DNA from: Tribonema minus
Taxonomy: Eukaryota; Sar; Xanthophyceae; Tribonematales; Tribonemataceae
Assembly (NCBI GenBank): GCA_017506865.1
Contig: JAFCMP010000157.1
Location: 620,001 to 684,000, forward strand
Length of the DNA stretch: 64,000 nucleotides
Direction of reading: 5' to 3'
Of the stretch, positions 1 to 12,423 are shown one piece after another. A program made the translations under genes and the position numbers. The notes under the pieces were generated by a model. It worked only from the letters and a program-made list of their open reading frames with translations. It was not told where the DNA came from and did no database searches. The first letter of the stretch is position 1. Every line of letters begins with the position of its first letter.

Positions 1-1573
1 CAGGGTCGTCAAACGCGGTGCATGACTACATGTACACACTCTTAGCACGTTGTACAGTCGAAGTGCTCGTTGAACGTGCAACAGAGCGATTTGGCAACGA
101 TACGCCGTTAATGGCGGGGCGCTATGTGCTGTGTCAGTAGGGCCGGCAAACGCGCAGATCGCCTGTGTGCTTTAACAGCGGGCAGTCAGCTCTGCTCGGG
201 ACATTCGCTGGGAACACCTCACAGCACTCCCAATTTGATGCGATAAAATTAAATTGGTGTGGCGCCAGATGTGTCTGCAACCCTAAAACGTGTTGACACA
301 GCGGTTCCTGTGGGTAGCTGAGCAATGTCGCAGTGGTTGCGCAGCGCTGCTCAACAAAGCGCGCGTGATTTGCAGTGGCGAACATCATACTTGAAGTATG
401 CTACTTGAAGTATGCGGCAACATGCGCGTCCCTGCCTCGCCACACGTTCAAGACAACACTTGTTGTGCGCTATTCATGATAATAAAAAAAGGAGCATAAG
501 TAGGTATACATGCTCTATTTCGAAGTCTCCACGGCACACTGAAAGCGAGCAGGTATATACCTGGTGGTGCTAGCGCAAGCGGTGGCTTCTGATTTTTTAA
601 ACACGCAACAGAAACCTAAGCATGTTCCAGCACCTTTAGTGCTTTTGCATGTTCAAGACACATTCGTGCATCTACTCATCCACTGCTCGCTGTAAACCTA
701 CCAAAGAACTTTTGCAATCAAATATACCCCCCCTCCCCCCCTTTTCAGTAGCTGTTGACCCACCAAAGCTCATCTGCTTCACATCCCCCCCCCTCCAGTC
801 TTGGCTAAAACCAAGAGCGCATACCTGGCAGTGCTGGTGAAAGTGGCGTTGCACCCGCCTATTCTGCAGGCAAAGCCCCCCGTGTGTGCGCGCCCCCCCG
901 CTGACTGAGCATCCTCCTCATCATCCCACAAACCGTGCAGCACGCTCATCTTGCAGGCTGTTGCCCTGGCCAGATCGCCTGCAATGAGTCAACGAGTCAT
1001 GCAATTGAAAGAGTCATGAGTCGCTGACTGAGCATCCGCTTCATCATCCCTCAAATCGTGCAGTTGCCCTGGCCAGATCTCCTGCAGTACGTCAACAAGT
1101 CATGTGAGTCTGAGATTCATGAGTCTATAAGCAGTGCTCTCATGTTGCCGGCCATCGCCCTGGCCAGATCACCTGCAGTGAGTCAAGGAGTCATGTGAGT
1201 CATGGAGTCATGAGTCATTGACTGAGCTCCTCCTCATGATCCCACAAGCCGTGAAAACGCTCATCTTGCAGGCCGTCGCTCTGGCCAGATCGCCTGCAGT
1301 GAGTCAACGAGTCATGTGAGTCAAAGCGTCCTGAGTCTCTCAGCATTGCTCACCACTGCTTGCCAATGTGGCATAATTGAAGCTTCTGTTGTTGCGGGCC
1401 CTTACAGAGGCTAGATCGCCAGATAACACTGCAGCGAGCCTTAGAGTCATGAAACCTCTCAGCAAAACGCGAGTTGAGGTCTGAGCTTTCCTCGGCAGAC
1501 AGGATGAATTAGGATAAACTTTGGGAGCTTCGATGCGCAGTTATATCTGTGGCGTTGCAAAGACGAAGCAGAT
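1..1573. other. No gene seen; degenerate tandem repeat in right part
   Basis: Nothing credible as a gene was found. Short poly-C patches lie near 727-745 and 787-795. The part from 900 to 1450 is a degenerate tandem repeat, listed separately. Confidence 0.5.
900..1450. repeat. Degenerate tandem repeat, period about 120 bp
   Basis: About five imperfect copies of a unit containing the core CTGGCCAGATCGCCTGCA, followed by GAGTCAACGAGTCATG and CTCATCATCCCACAAACCGT. Copies start near 905, 1025, 1140, 1210 and 1380 and differ by indels. The core could be an echoed intron-exon border, but no intact exon matches it in the window. Confidence 0.65.
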
Positions 1574-1724
1574 TTACACCGTCTTCTGCGGCGTTGCTTT
1601 TATAACATCAACCTGAGGGACCTCCAAAGGCTGGAAGCATGATCGCAGGTATATGGCCTGGATCTTCAAGGGCATTGCGAGCGATACTGTCTGAAGCAAC
1701 ATGTTTAGCACCGAGTAACAAGAC

Positions 1725-1903
1725 ATACCTGCCTCAAAGAACGGATCATCTGGCTGGTATCGCCTCTTGAAAGGTGCTGTGTGAAGCGTAGCCAGGGCAC
1801 TTGCGGGCACAGGCGGCTCCACCTCCATGCCCACATCCCCATCAGCTTCCTGTGACTTGCCAAGCCCAGCGGCCACCAGCTCTCCCTCGTCCATCATTGC
1901 CAT
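1725..1903 (-). CDS. Possible first exon of an unknown gene
   Basis: The minus-strand frame from ATG 1903 begins MAMMDEGELVAAGLG and continues through an acidic, Pro-rich stretch to FKRRYQPDDPFFEAG, where a strong GTATGT donor (GCAG/GTATGT) follows. This amino-acid make-up and the consensus donor suggest a real 5' exon; the frame itself stays open to 1574. No following exon was identified between 1 and 1700, where the sequence is dominated by a degenerate tandem repeat. I do not recognise the product. Confidence 0.3.
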
Positions 1904-3705
1904 GCCGATGGCGTTATTTGGGGAACCTCAAAGCTCAAGTTGCACTTGAAGTTCACATTCAGTTGATTCAAGGGCGTGTCGACAAATCTGCGTGATGATA
2001 CTCATCGTCAGGCCTGGGTCTGGGCTTCGTCGGGGCTGCTTCATGTGTGTGATGCACGGTGTGGTGACCTCTTCGCGGTTCAACGAGCACAGGCGGTTGC
2101 GGCTCTCGACCGATAATGAAGCTAATAATCCCTCGCGCTTGAAGAGATCTGGCCACAGACGATGGCGCGAGCTCGCTCGCCAGTCGCACATCTTAGACTC
2201 GTCGCCATTCAGCGCCGCTATCGCTGCCTGGGTCGCCCCATCAGGGGCGGCTGCGAAAGTAACAACTTGCTGTATTTACGCGCCAGCGACTAGACTAAAG
2301 GCCTAGACTTTGCAAGCCCAGGAAAGGAAGTTGTGAGTTGCCGGTTGACAGGGTGTTACTGAGCTTGTGCACGAACTTTTTGAAACTCTTGTAGCGCACC
2401 GTGTCATGATCTTCGCAATGATGACCATGCCGCTCTGGCCCTTGTGGTCCGCTTACACTGGCCGTCACTGACTAGTATATACCACCTGGGGAGAAAGCGG
2501 CGGAGCACTGACATCATGATTTATGAAAAACCGGACTTAACTTGTCGAACGAGCCGAACAGGCATACCGTCTATCCCTTTCACTGTGTGAGAACGTGAGA
2601 ACGATTGCTGTGACGGCACTCAAATTCACACTGGTGGCTGTGCAACAACAGTCGTGCATTCATCCGTTGACCCGTCCGCCGCGTCGCTGGCCAAACGTCA
2701 AGAAACGCCATGACCTTCTGAGCATCCATCCCTTGAGCTATTGCTTGCCTGCTTTGGATCTCGACCCAACGCATACATCCAGCCTCGCGGCACATAGCCA
2801 ATGCAAGTGCCTCCTCACAACCGTTGCGCAAAAGTCTGCTGTTGGTTTTCAAGGTATGCACGCCACTCATCGCGGTCATCGGTGCAGCAGACACACAAGC
2901 AAGCCCAGGTGACGCATGGAGAGAGCATGCAAGTGGCACATCCGTTTGGTTGTGGTTCATTTATCGTCACACATGCGGCACGTGACATGCATGCACTAAA
3001 GCTTGGCGCACACGGTCCCACTCACAGCACACGCGTAGCTTTGTGTGCGCTTGCATAATGTACTTGAATGAGGCCAAGTACCATGTCCCCAAGAGCCCCG
3101 GGGCTGATTCCTTTGCAAATCTACATGCGACTATAGTGGTGATTGTGTGTATGGCGTAGCTGCCCGCATCTTGCGCCGCGTATGCACAACTTTGATGAGA
3201 TGTTTCAACTTCAGGTCTCAGACTTGTGTGATGTTTGTGAACTGGTTCGGTGTGGCGCTGCTTGAGCTTGCCAGGTCTGCTCTGTCTATGAATGTATGGT
3301 CTTGCGCTCTCCAGGAGTGCACTATAGTAGTGTGGTGCCCAATGTGTGCTGCGGGCGCATGCTGGCACACCACGTGTGGATGAACCCTCTCCACTCGACA
3401 AGATGCACGTTTACGCATAACTAGTACGCTTGTCCTGTAGTAGACAATCACCGCTCAGCAAAACTCTGCCTACAGTATACATGTGACACTGTCCTGCAGC
3501 TGCCCCAAATTCAGCGCTGCTTCTGCCGCGTGGCCCTCCGCAGCCACAACTTCCTACCGTATCATAATGATTGCTCGGCTGCCGCCGCCACCGCTAGCAC
3601 TAGTGCTTGCCGCCGCTGCATACGCTGGTGCCGCCACCTTTGCTGATGTCATACACACGTTGTCAACGACTCGGACTGCTGCGGATGCCAGTGGCGGCAG
3701 CGCTT
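1904..3705. other. Spacer downstream of channel A
   Basis: Between the possible exon at 1725-1903 and the stop of channel A. Apart from the unassigned frame at 2580-2960, nothing supported was found; several short frames on both strands overlap each other and have no consistent features. Confidence 0.4.
2580..2960 (-). CDS. Unassigned open frame, possibly coding
   Basis: A 126-codon frame from ATG 2960, between the end of channel A and the possible exon at 1725-1903. The middle has a helix-like, charged composition (SRLLRNGCEEALALAMCR, then EIQSRQAIAQGMDAQKVMAF). No family is recognised. The opposite strand is also open for about 105 codons here, so the frame alone is weak evidence; it could be a relic of a mobile element. 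Confidence 0.2.
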   Translation of the reverse strand: MNHNQTDVPLACSLHASPGLACVSAAPMTAMSGVHTLKTNSRLLRNGCEEALALAMCREAGCMRWVEIQSRQAIAQGMDAQKVMAFLDVWPATRRTGQRMNARLLLHSHQCEFECRHSNRSHVLTQ

Positions 3706-6700
3706 TCACCACTTAGTGCTACCCACATAGCTGCCTGCCAGTGCACGGTGAGAGCCCACAGTCCCAACAGGCGCCCTGGCTCCTTCGTTAGCAGCGCTTG
3801 ACCTCAAGCTTGCAGCACTGCTCAGCGTCAAGTTGCCAGCCTCAGAGTCATCCACAGATTGCAGCGGTGTGTCGCAAGCGCCAGCAACCGCAATGTGCGC
3901 TGGCTGCACCCCCGTCTCCGCTGATGGAGGCGGAGCGATGCCATGCAGTTCGGGGACCGTGGCCAGAGGAGCGTCATGCGTGCGCTGCTCTGATGCATGT
4001 TGAAGTTGGTGCCAATCCACGAGATGTTGAAGATGAGGAGTGGTAGTTTTGGGGGCACCGGGGAGGTGGCCAGGGGGGCGTGCGCGACTGCCCAGAATGC
4101 GGGACCGCCGGAGCAGCAGCATCGCGCGTTCCCATCGCAGCTTTGCTCTGCGGCGCAGCACAAGTGTTAGGCACAGCGCGTGCATCAGCCTGAGGGTATG
4201 TAGTGGTATTGGCGACATGCTGCTTCGGGCTAAGCAAATTGCATTGTAGCTGCATGCTTCTGAGGATGTTGAGGCCAGTAAGCATTTGTCAGCGCTGATG
4301 CAGCATTGCTCAACACCCCTCTGCAATGCGGCCTCAATGTGTGAAGGGCATCACGGTGGCAGCAGTGCGACTTGCGGGTGTGATCACGCATCAGGGGGTT
4401 ACAGCCCTGAGATAGCACGGTGCATTAGCTGAATCAGACTGTGATTGATTGCCACCTCAATATCTCACTTGTCATTGCAAAGTCGCAGGTGCAGCTTTCC
4501 CTTTAACAGGTTCATCTGCTCTATGTGCATGACAAGCTCCAGTAGTCGAAGAGAATGGTGCCACACCTCAAAATGCTACCGCGCATACTTGCAGCTCATT
4601 TGCGTCCTGACTGAGAGCTAACAGTAGGGAAATTGACGTTGCAACTACTTGTGCTGCTGCAAATGTGATGTCAAGCACAAACATGGAAAAACATGGAAGT
4701 GGCCTGCAGGTGGGCCCCTATTCAACTGCAGAGCAAGTCATGAAGTGACATGCTTCAAGTAAGTACTTCAATATCAACATGTGCACTTCACCTCATCACC
4801 GGGAACTCATCGAGCAACGCCATGAGCGGCGCCCTGTCGAGCCGCCACAGGCTCACGTAGGTGGCTGCAAATGCGCTGTAACTGTAAATGGTGACGCTCC
4901 TCAGTAGGCTCTCTTGTCCAAACATGAAGCAGGACTCGCCAACGCCCTCTTCACACTGCTCCAGATGAATGACGCCCCTTACGGTGTAGCGCAGCACAAT
5001 GCCACTGGCCAGGACGAATGCGGCGCTGGCGGTATTTCCAGCCTGAAATACTCACATGATTGCAGCAGTGAAAATGTCATGACAACTTGAAGGTTGAAGT
5101 GACAGGTCGAGATGGATGACGCCCCTCACGGTGTAGCACAGCACAATGCCGCTTGCCAGGACGAATGCGGCGCTGGCGGTGTTTCCAGCCTGGAATATTC
5201 ATGTTTTGCAGCAGTGAACGCGGCAAGGTCGAGGTGACAGCTTGACCAGTGTCAATTGTAAAAGTTGGGTGGCTTGAAAACATGCATGTGTAGTATGGGT
5301 ACTTGTACCATCATATGTGTGCGCCTGTATAGGCTTTTCAAATATGCACGTCATTCATCGTTACACTTCAAGGTACAGAAAATACTTCTGGGAAGCATTG
5401 CTTATATAGAGGGGGGGGGGCAGGGGGAGGGCAACAGTGCTGAGCCATGCTGATAAATGTGTGCAGCGCTGGGCTGTGGTGAGTGCGCACTGAGCAGATG
5501 ATGTCCTGATTTGTCCTTGTTATGCTTCGAGTTGATGTATGAATCGAAATTGCGCCAAGGTCAACGCCACGACCAGGGCTTGAATGCGATGTGCGGTTTC
5601 TGATCTGCTTATGTACACTGAACATTGTGTTGTGCTCTTTGCCTAATAGGATTCATGATTTCTCAGGCATCAAAATGCGAAGTAGATGAAAATTTTGCAA
5701 TACAGCGAGCTGCCATGGCCTATTTGAATACTCACAGACTCGTATTGAAGTATAACAACGGGGCACAATAATGGCCCCGTGGGAGGCCGGTTCCCTTGCG
5801 TGTTCGTAGAATTCATGTCCTATGTACTCTGCCCTGCGCCCTGAGAGGTAATGCTGCACAGCACCCATTTTCCCAGTGCAACTTCAAGAAGCCAAAGTTT
5901 TAACCCAAGATTGTGTCCATTGGCGGGGCGTCTCACCCTGAAGATGGGCTCCCTGGGCGCAAAACACTGCGACCTCACTATGAGGCCAAGCCGCGCAATG
6001 AATGTGTCATCGCTCGTGCGCAGCCACCAAACCTGCAAACGTCAAGGTTGGTGAGCAGTAAAGTCACCATGTAGTTTAAGATGTGGATGGACGAAAAAAA
6101 TTGTGTCAAACTTCAGGTGCGGAGCGTGCATGTGCCGTACAACCAGCACTGCTATAAGGCAGCCCCAACCCCAATTGGAAATCTCACATGTACAATACCG
6201 CTCCGAGGTATAGTGTGCCCCCAGTTGCTAAGGTATGCACGCTATGATTGGTAGCCCACCTCAATTTGCATCACATGCCCCCCCCCCCTGCGCGTTCACA
6301 CGTAGTTGAAGCAGCCAGGCCCTGTGCAGTTGGCGTGCAAGTGCTGCTGCGGCAGGCGGCAATAATAGGCCTCAACTCCAGACGTCACCGTGCATTCAAT
6401 GAACAAGGTGAAGTTCCTGCCTCGGTTTCCGCCCGTACACTCACTTGTAGCAGCCAGGACCTGAACAGGTGACGCGCGAGCGCTGGCGCGGCCGGTGGCG
6501 ACAGCATGCTCCGAGTCATTGTTATGTGCACAAAGTTGCAGTTAGCTCTCTTCTCCACCCTTTACACTCACTTGAGGCAGCCAGGACCTGAACAGGTGGC
6601 GCGCGAGCGTTGCTGCGGCCGGCGGAGACAGTATGCTCATCTCCATCTGGCGCTCCGGCAGCTGCATGGGGCGCAGCGCATGCACCTCCGCCAGGAAGTA

Positions 6701-9700
6701 GCGCACCAGCACCTGCTGGTTGCGTGGCAGCTGAGGGGGGCAGGTAGGTATTTGGGAGAGGGGGAGGGGGGGGGGGGGCAGGGGGGGGGGGGGGAGGGGG
6801 TAGAAGCAGTTTCAAAAGTTGCACACATGTTGACACATGCATATACCGTTCAAGTTGTCGTGAGTATACAGCATATGTGTACGCACACACAAAAGGAGCA
6901 GACAGTTCCAGTTTAGCGTTTCTTTGTGCAGCAGTGAACTGCAGTGCGGCAGAAGTACTATTTTCAGTATAGTGGGCAATCTACTTCACCTTCACGAAAC
7001 AAGAAGTCGCCCGAGGGGTGTTCCAGCTTTCTTGTGCAAAATCGCAAACACATCTTGCCTTGGCTTGCGCCATGAGGTCATTGATGGCGGTGAGCTTTTC
7101 CCTCCTGTCCTGCTCCTTGCTGGCAAACTCCATCACGATGGCGATCAGAGCGCCAACCAGGTAGGCGTACAGCGATGCTCCTACTATCATACATACAATG
7201 GCGTACCTGCATGCAAAAGTACAAGTCAGAGTGGCATGGAACAAGTCCATGAGTACAGAGATGAGTCAGCGTCCAAACTGTTGGGGCGCAGGGCATTAGG
7301 GGTTGGTACCACAGTATGCATGACTTGGCTGCAGGCAAGCATAGGCGTACAGCGATGCTCCTGCTATCATACATACAATGGCGAACCTGTGCAAGCGTAC
7401 AGGTCAGGCACACTCGGGGGGGGCAGATGGATGAGGGCTTGGAGGGGAGGGAGATGCCATTTGGCGATGTTGTTCAGGAGTGACTGTCAATGCGCATTGA
7501 TACACTTTTACGTGCTACTGCTCGCTGGCCTGTTGATGCACGCCGACAGAGGTAAACAGCAGGGTGGCGTATGCAACAGAAGTCCGAGTTCAGTCGTGTG
7601 CTGCTGGAAATGAATGTGTGGTCTGTGGCCGGCAAGTGTTACAGTAACTGTCATCACCATCAGGCAGGCACAACAGCAGTGAGCATGTAATTGCCATACG
7701 CATTAATAGTTGAGGCATACTTGGTTTAGCACAGCTAGTGGTGATGCGAAATACTTAAAAGCATGAGAAAACAGCATGCGCATACTGTCGATTCCCACTT
7801 TGTCAACGTACTTACCCTCTCTCCACAAAGGTCACCAGAGATACGTCGCCGTACCCTGCATTTACGTCCGACACACAGCACAGCAAGCGCAAACAGCTTG
7901 AGCATTGCAGCAAAAAATATCTACCTAGTAGAGCTGGTGATCCCATGTTGTGACAAACTGAGACTGATGTTCAGGAGTTGACTTAGGGTTAGGACCAGGG
8001 TTATGGTTTCGCTAGTGTTGGCAAACCATACTTGTGCACTTGTTGATGTTTTGCTATACTACCCACCGCCATTCGTTACACTCAGACATGGCATGCATCC
8101 ATGCAGCATAGCCAAAGGTATGTCATCAAAACAACAGGTGTGAACCGGGTTGAAGTTAGGCTAGGTCCACCAGATCTGCATGCGGCACACGGAAAAGGAA
8201 AACACTGTCAGGAGCCATCACGCTCTGCCCCTGGTCTACTCATCAAGCGCAGTGATTGCTGGGACATGCATTATGCTTAAGCGGTGGCTGCAGCACATGT
8301 AAACAGAAATCTCATGATGCTCAAAGTGTGGCTGCCAGTGTATCGACCGTAAACAGCTGCCACATATAATATTACGCTAATGCAGTGGCCAAGATACACT
8401 GGCGTGTACTGCACCCACTATTGTTCTGACTGCATTGACTGTAAACGGCTGCCACTGGCATGCGTGATATTTGCAAATACAGCGGCCGAGATGCACAGCC
8501 GTATTGTGCACACACCTTTTGTACTATTGTGCACCCACCTATCGTGCTGACGGTCATAGCCGCCCAGTAGATCCCATACACCCACTGCAGAAAGTCGCTG
8601 TCGTGCACAATATCGTTGGCGTTACGGAAGTCATAGCTCTCACTGGCAACGTCCGCCACGATGTACAGCCCGCAGCCCATGATGTGCAGCACCAGGGGCA
8701 ACAGCACCGCGAAACGCGCAAGCTGTATGGCCTCGTAGTTTACAGGCTCGCGCCACTCGTACTGGCGCAGCAGGTGCTTGCCGGACAGAGCTTGGGCCAG
8801 TCTGAAATATTGTCAGACAAGGCACAACAACATATTGCAGTGTGCGTCGATCAGCGTCGCAGATACTCGGACCGAGCCTCAAACAGCACAGGGTGTAACA
8901 GCACCGCAGCATGTACAACATGTACAGCATGTGAGTATACATCTGTATGAGCACTTTTACAAAGCACTCTTTTGTTGAGGTACTATGGTGGAGTAATGGC
9001 AGGGGTGGACCATGCCTGGTACTCTATCCTGGTTGGCTGCTGCCTGTGTCCGTACCAGTGCAACAGTGCTCACCCAACAGCCTGAGTGCCTGTCAGCATG
9101 GAGGCACGTACACATGAATGTACTTGCATGTTGTTGACGTGGCACATTCAAGTGAACCACTTCAAGACATGCACCTCAAAAGTCTTACTGGTACACACAT
9201 TGCTCAGACACTGCTGATCCGTCTGACAAAGGGATGCGCATCAGTCATCGGCTGCAGTGTTCCCACGTATCTGTATGGACTTCAACATCAAATCACCACA
9301 AGAGGTACATCTGGCAATGCATCCTTCTCAATGTAATCCGTGGTAGGTTGCCCACATCATTTGTTAAGATACGCATGCACACGAATGGTGGGGTACAGAT
9401 TCTGTTGTCAAGAATAGACTTCAAGTGCTGTTTGTGCTCAGAGTCCAAGTTACAATTAAATACAACTAGCGCGGAGCTATACATACCGTCCAAACCGAAG
9501 CAGCTTGAGCAGCCGCAGCAGCTTGCTCTTATACTGCCAGAACATGAACTCCCACGGCATGCTGCTGACGAAGTCCCAGACGAACCAGGTGCGCAGGTAG
9601 TGCTGAGCAATGTCACGCCGCGTGGTGAGGAAAGAGCCGTCCGACAGCCACACCGCCAAGTTGAACTGCACGGCCATGTCGATCCAGAAGACCAGGTAGG

Positions 9701-12423
9701 CAATGCTGCGGGGGCATTTAGGTGTGTGGCAGTGACGAAGTTGGCGGCAAGGCAGCGATGCTCAGCGGTGTGTCAAAGCGGGAGCGACTATTATGTGGCG
9801 ATGCTGTGCAGCTGGCACACCTCCAGGTATGTTCTATTCGGCAGCGCTGCTTTATGATTGTGTTGACGATGGTTGAAAATATGTGTGGGGTGAGACAGAG
9901 TGTTATAGCAGGATGAGGTGCGCAATGCTGCGAATCCGCAGGTATGCGTTGTACATGACAACACTGCACTTTTATTGCTCCTGCCTAAAAGACGGTGCTG
10001 GAAGTCCCGCGTTGCTGCCTGAATTCGACTCAAGCCTGAAGTGTGATGCGCTTGGACTTCACTTACAGCGCGCAAATTTAGCAACATGTTAGCAGCTCAG
10101 CAGTGCCGCTATGCATGCGTTAAATATGTCGTCATCGCTCCGATAAGCCCAATTCTTAGCCCTCGCTTCAAAACTCGTGTTCAACGTTTGATGTGCCAGG
10201 CTTGTCAATCATCAGGGTAGAGGTGACATCACCGGCTGCATTCATTGACCTTGAATGCCGTTTGATGAGAACAATGCGACTTACAAGTTATAGACCGCAG
10301 CAATTATTGTAGCCCTTGCTGTAGGCCTCAAACCACCCTTTGCTGCGCCAGACTCCGCAGTCATTGGGGCACAGTTGAAGTCTGCAGCACATTACATTAA
10401 ACATTGAGGTTGTCTGATCAGAAAAATAAGACTTACAAGTTGAAGACCACCACAGTGATGCTGTCGCCCATGAACAGCGAGGGGTCGTTGTAGCCGTTGC
10501 TGGTGCCCCATGCCAGGCCCACCGGTATTGCAAACGACACCACGAGCGTAACGAGCAGCACTAGCAGCGTCCAAGCGATCAGCAGCCGGCTGCAACAGCA
10601 ACACACGAAAAAGACGTAAGAAGTTGCACGGCATGAGCGTTTCCAACTGAGAACTTCAATTGTCACATCAAAACGTTTGTGGTCATGCCTAGCCTTCAGG
10701 GTCTCAATTAACATCAAGGAGAGACAAGCAGCAAGCTGCCCCTAGCAAGGGTCACAGGGTTCAGATACAGTGCATAAATGTACAACAGGTAACAAGTATC
10801 AGGTCGGCGATGCAAATGACGAAGTACATGGCAATCGCACCGGCTTTGCAGAGGCCATTGAGGCCAAAGGCACAAGGCATCTGCTGCTCTGAAGAACTTG
10901 TGGAAGCTGTGCGCATGAAGAAGAACGGCGATCGGATACTGCGTTCATCAACACTCAGCTGACTCCAGTGTCTGGCAGCTGCACTTCAAGTTCCACCCAG
11001 CATTGCCAGGTGCAGGGGGTCATCATATATGGATATTTAAGTTGAGGTGGGTCACCTGCCGGGATCGAAGATGTAACGGCCAATGCCCTTGGCGGTGCGC
11101 AAGAACACATGCGAGCGGCCCATGCTCTCGTTCACGCCCGACTCCAGCGCGCGGCGCACGTGGTTGTGCGGTCCCGCCATGTGTGTGGCAGCGCTCATCT
11201 CCTGCACAGGAGAGTCACAGGCACATGCTTCGAAGTATGTGGTAAAGCTGAGATTGAAGCTTGAAAGTTCAGGCCGAGGGTATTGAACTTCACAGAGGGC
11301 GCTGCATGTCATGTATGTGTGCTCTGAAACTGTGGTCATGTGGTCGCAATGCATGTACTTGCTGATAGAGTTGTGTTCGGTTTACGGTGCGGTCACGCTG
11401 ATGATCAGAACTCCAAGTTGAAGCGCGAGAGTCGCCTCCTCCAAAGATGTTGAGCAGGAGAGTCCAACTGAGTCGCTCTGGTGCCCAGTGAACATGGACT
11501 TGCGAGCGTGTTCTTTGTGTTGTCGCACAACGCAGCTTTGTCACACAGGAGTGCCGCACACATGCTATACCTGCCATCAAGGCACAGGAAATAGTGCACT
11601 TCAAGAGGTCCATGTGAGGCTAAGGTCAGACACAGTTATTTGTGTAAGTACTGCCACATGTAACAGTCACACGTCGCCTATGGGACTTGCGGCACTCAAA
11701 ACAATAAGTGAATACTCAGCAGCCACCAGCATGACTGGCCATCCTGCTTACTGAGACAGACCTGTCACAATAAATATCAGCTTCTCATGGCATTTTACGT
11801 GCGCAGTGCGCAACTTTCAGGTCGCCCACAGCTCCTTCAAATGCTAGTAGTTTTACGCCTTTGAAATTAGTCGTAGTCCAACACAAAACATTTTGACAGT
11901 GCTCTGCATGCTCTGTCACAATGAGTGTAAATGTTTACCTCCTCTTCCATGGATGCTGCTAGCGCTTTGGCTGCCTCTGCAGCAGCATCGCTGTCCTGTC
12001 GCTTCAGCCTCTCTGCATCCCTTACATCGCTATGCATGTGCAGTTGAGCTTTGAGTTGCTTCCATCGGGCGTTTGCAGGTATTGCCCTGCTGTGCTCATG
12101 CGCAGAAGTTTCTGACAGCACGACAAGCAGCGCACAAGAAGAGTTTTTGAGGAAAAGGAGGCGGCAACTTGCATTACCGTAGCGCAGGTCATCGTGAAGC
12201 GTAGGTTCATTGCGCGCTGTAGTAGTGAAGCGACAGCTAGAGTACTGATGCATACAAGAACGTCGCAGCTTACCCCAAAGATCGATCGAACGCTGCGCAG
12301 CCACGGCTGCTGATCTTGATCTACACTCGCGCCAGGAGCCCTGGCTGCCACTCCTGACTGGTCTTTAACAAGAGCTTCTGAAAGATGCACCCATCGCTTG
12401 TGTCCAGCTTTTCCAGCCTTCAT
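3706..12423 (-). CDS. Channel A: six-TM potassium channel with cNBD-like domain, 12 exons
   Basis: Plasma- or organelle-membrane K+ channel subunit of the CNG/EAG/plant-Shaker type, presumably tetrameric. Exons in transcript order: 12274-12423, about 11939-12097 (acceptor unclear), 11056-11201, 10437-10589, 9487-9705, 8539-8801, 7816-7855, 7059-7206, 6572-6730, 5937-6032, 4792-5042, 3706-4147. All phases join, giving 741 codons from ATG 12423 to TGA 3706. S1 is near residues 157-179, S2 204-223, S3 243-258, S4 265-276 (LLRLLKLLRFGR, four positive charges at every third place), S5 301-325, pore helix 346-361, filter TIGYGDVSLVTF at 362-373, S6 378-404, C-linker 427-479, cNBD-like 512-595, Ser/Ala-rich tail 596-741. 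The GYGD filter is the K+ signature. The cNBD-like part has FGQESLL but no phosphate-cassette Arg. The intron after 7059 has a GC-AG donor (AAG/GCAAGA). Family assignment is firm; ligand and location are unknown. Confidence 0.88.
5100..5196 (-). repeat. Upstream echo of channel A cNBD exon
   Basis: Near-identical copy of the acceptor and first 80 or so bases of exon 4792-5042 (compare 4967-5045), lying upstream of it in transcription. It keeps an acceptor and contains ACC/GTGAGG, which could act as a donor, so a cryptic cassette exon is possible. It is the freshest echo in the window. Confidence 0.8.
6310..6495 (-). repeat. Downstream echoes of channel A C-linker exon
   Basis: Two decayed copies (about 6310-6360 and 6440-6495) of the 3' part of exon 6572-6730, including the FRSWLPQ codons; the nearer copy keeps the GTGAGT-type donor. 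Both lie downstream in transcription and lack the exon's 5' end. Confidence 0.75.
6731..6796. repeat. G-tract that forms the poly-C acceptor tract of the C-linker exon
   Basis: Runs of G broken by A and CA. On the coding (minus) strand this is a C-only polypyrimidine tract ending CCCCCCTCAG at the exon start 6730. The matching exon of channel C has the same kind of tract at 47337-47356. Confidence 0.7.
7336..7392 (-). repeat. Upstream echo of channel A S6 exon
   Basis: Copy of the 5' half of exon 7059-7206 with its acceptor (codons for YAIVCMIAGASLYAYA), ending before the helix exit. It lies upstream of the intact exon. Confidence 0.75.
7420..7495 (+). repeat. Decayed copy of the dispersed 3'-anchored element
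   Basis: Contains GAGATGCCATTTGGCG followed by a decayed version of the flank found after the stop at 13489, showing the element in plus orientation inside a channel A intron. Confidence 0.45.
8408..8435 (-). repeat. Downstream echo of channel A S5/pore exon end
   Basis: Short copy of the last bases of exon 8539-8801 plus its GTGGGTGC donor (GTCAGAACAATAGTGGGTGC on the minus strand), downstream of the intact exon. Confidence 0.55.
10280..10330 (-). repeat. Downstream echo of channel A S1 exon end
   Basis: Decayed copy of the 3' end of exon 10437-10589 (GGCTACAA motif to AACTTGTAAG) with the donor retained, downstream of the exon. Confidence 0.6.
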
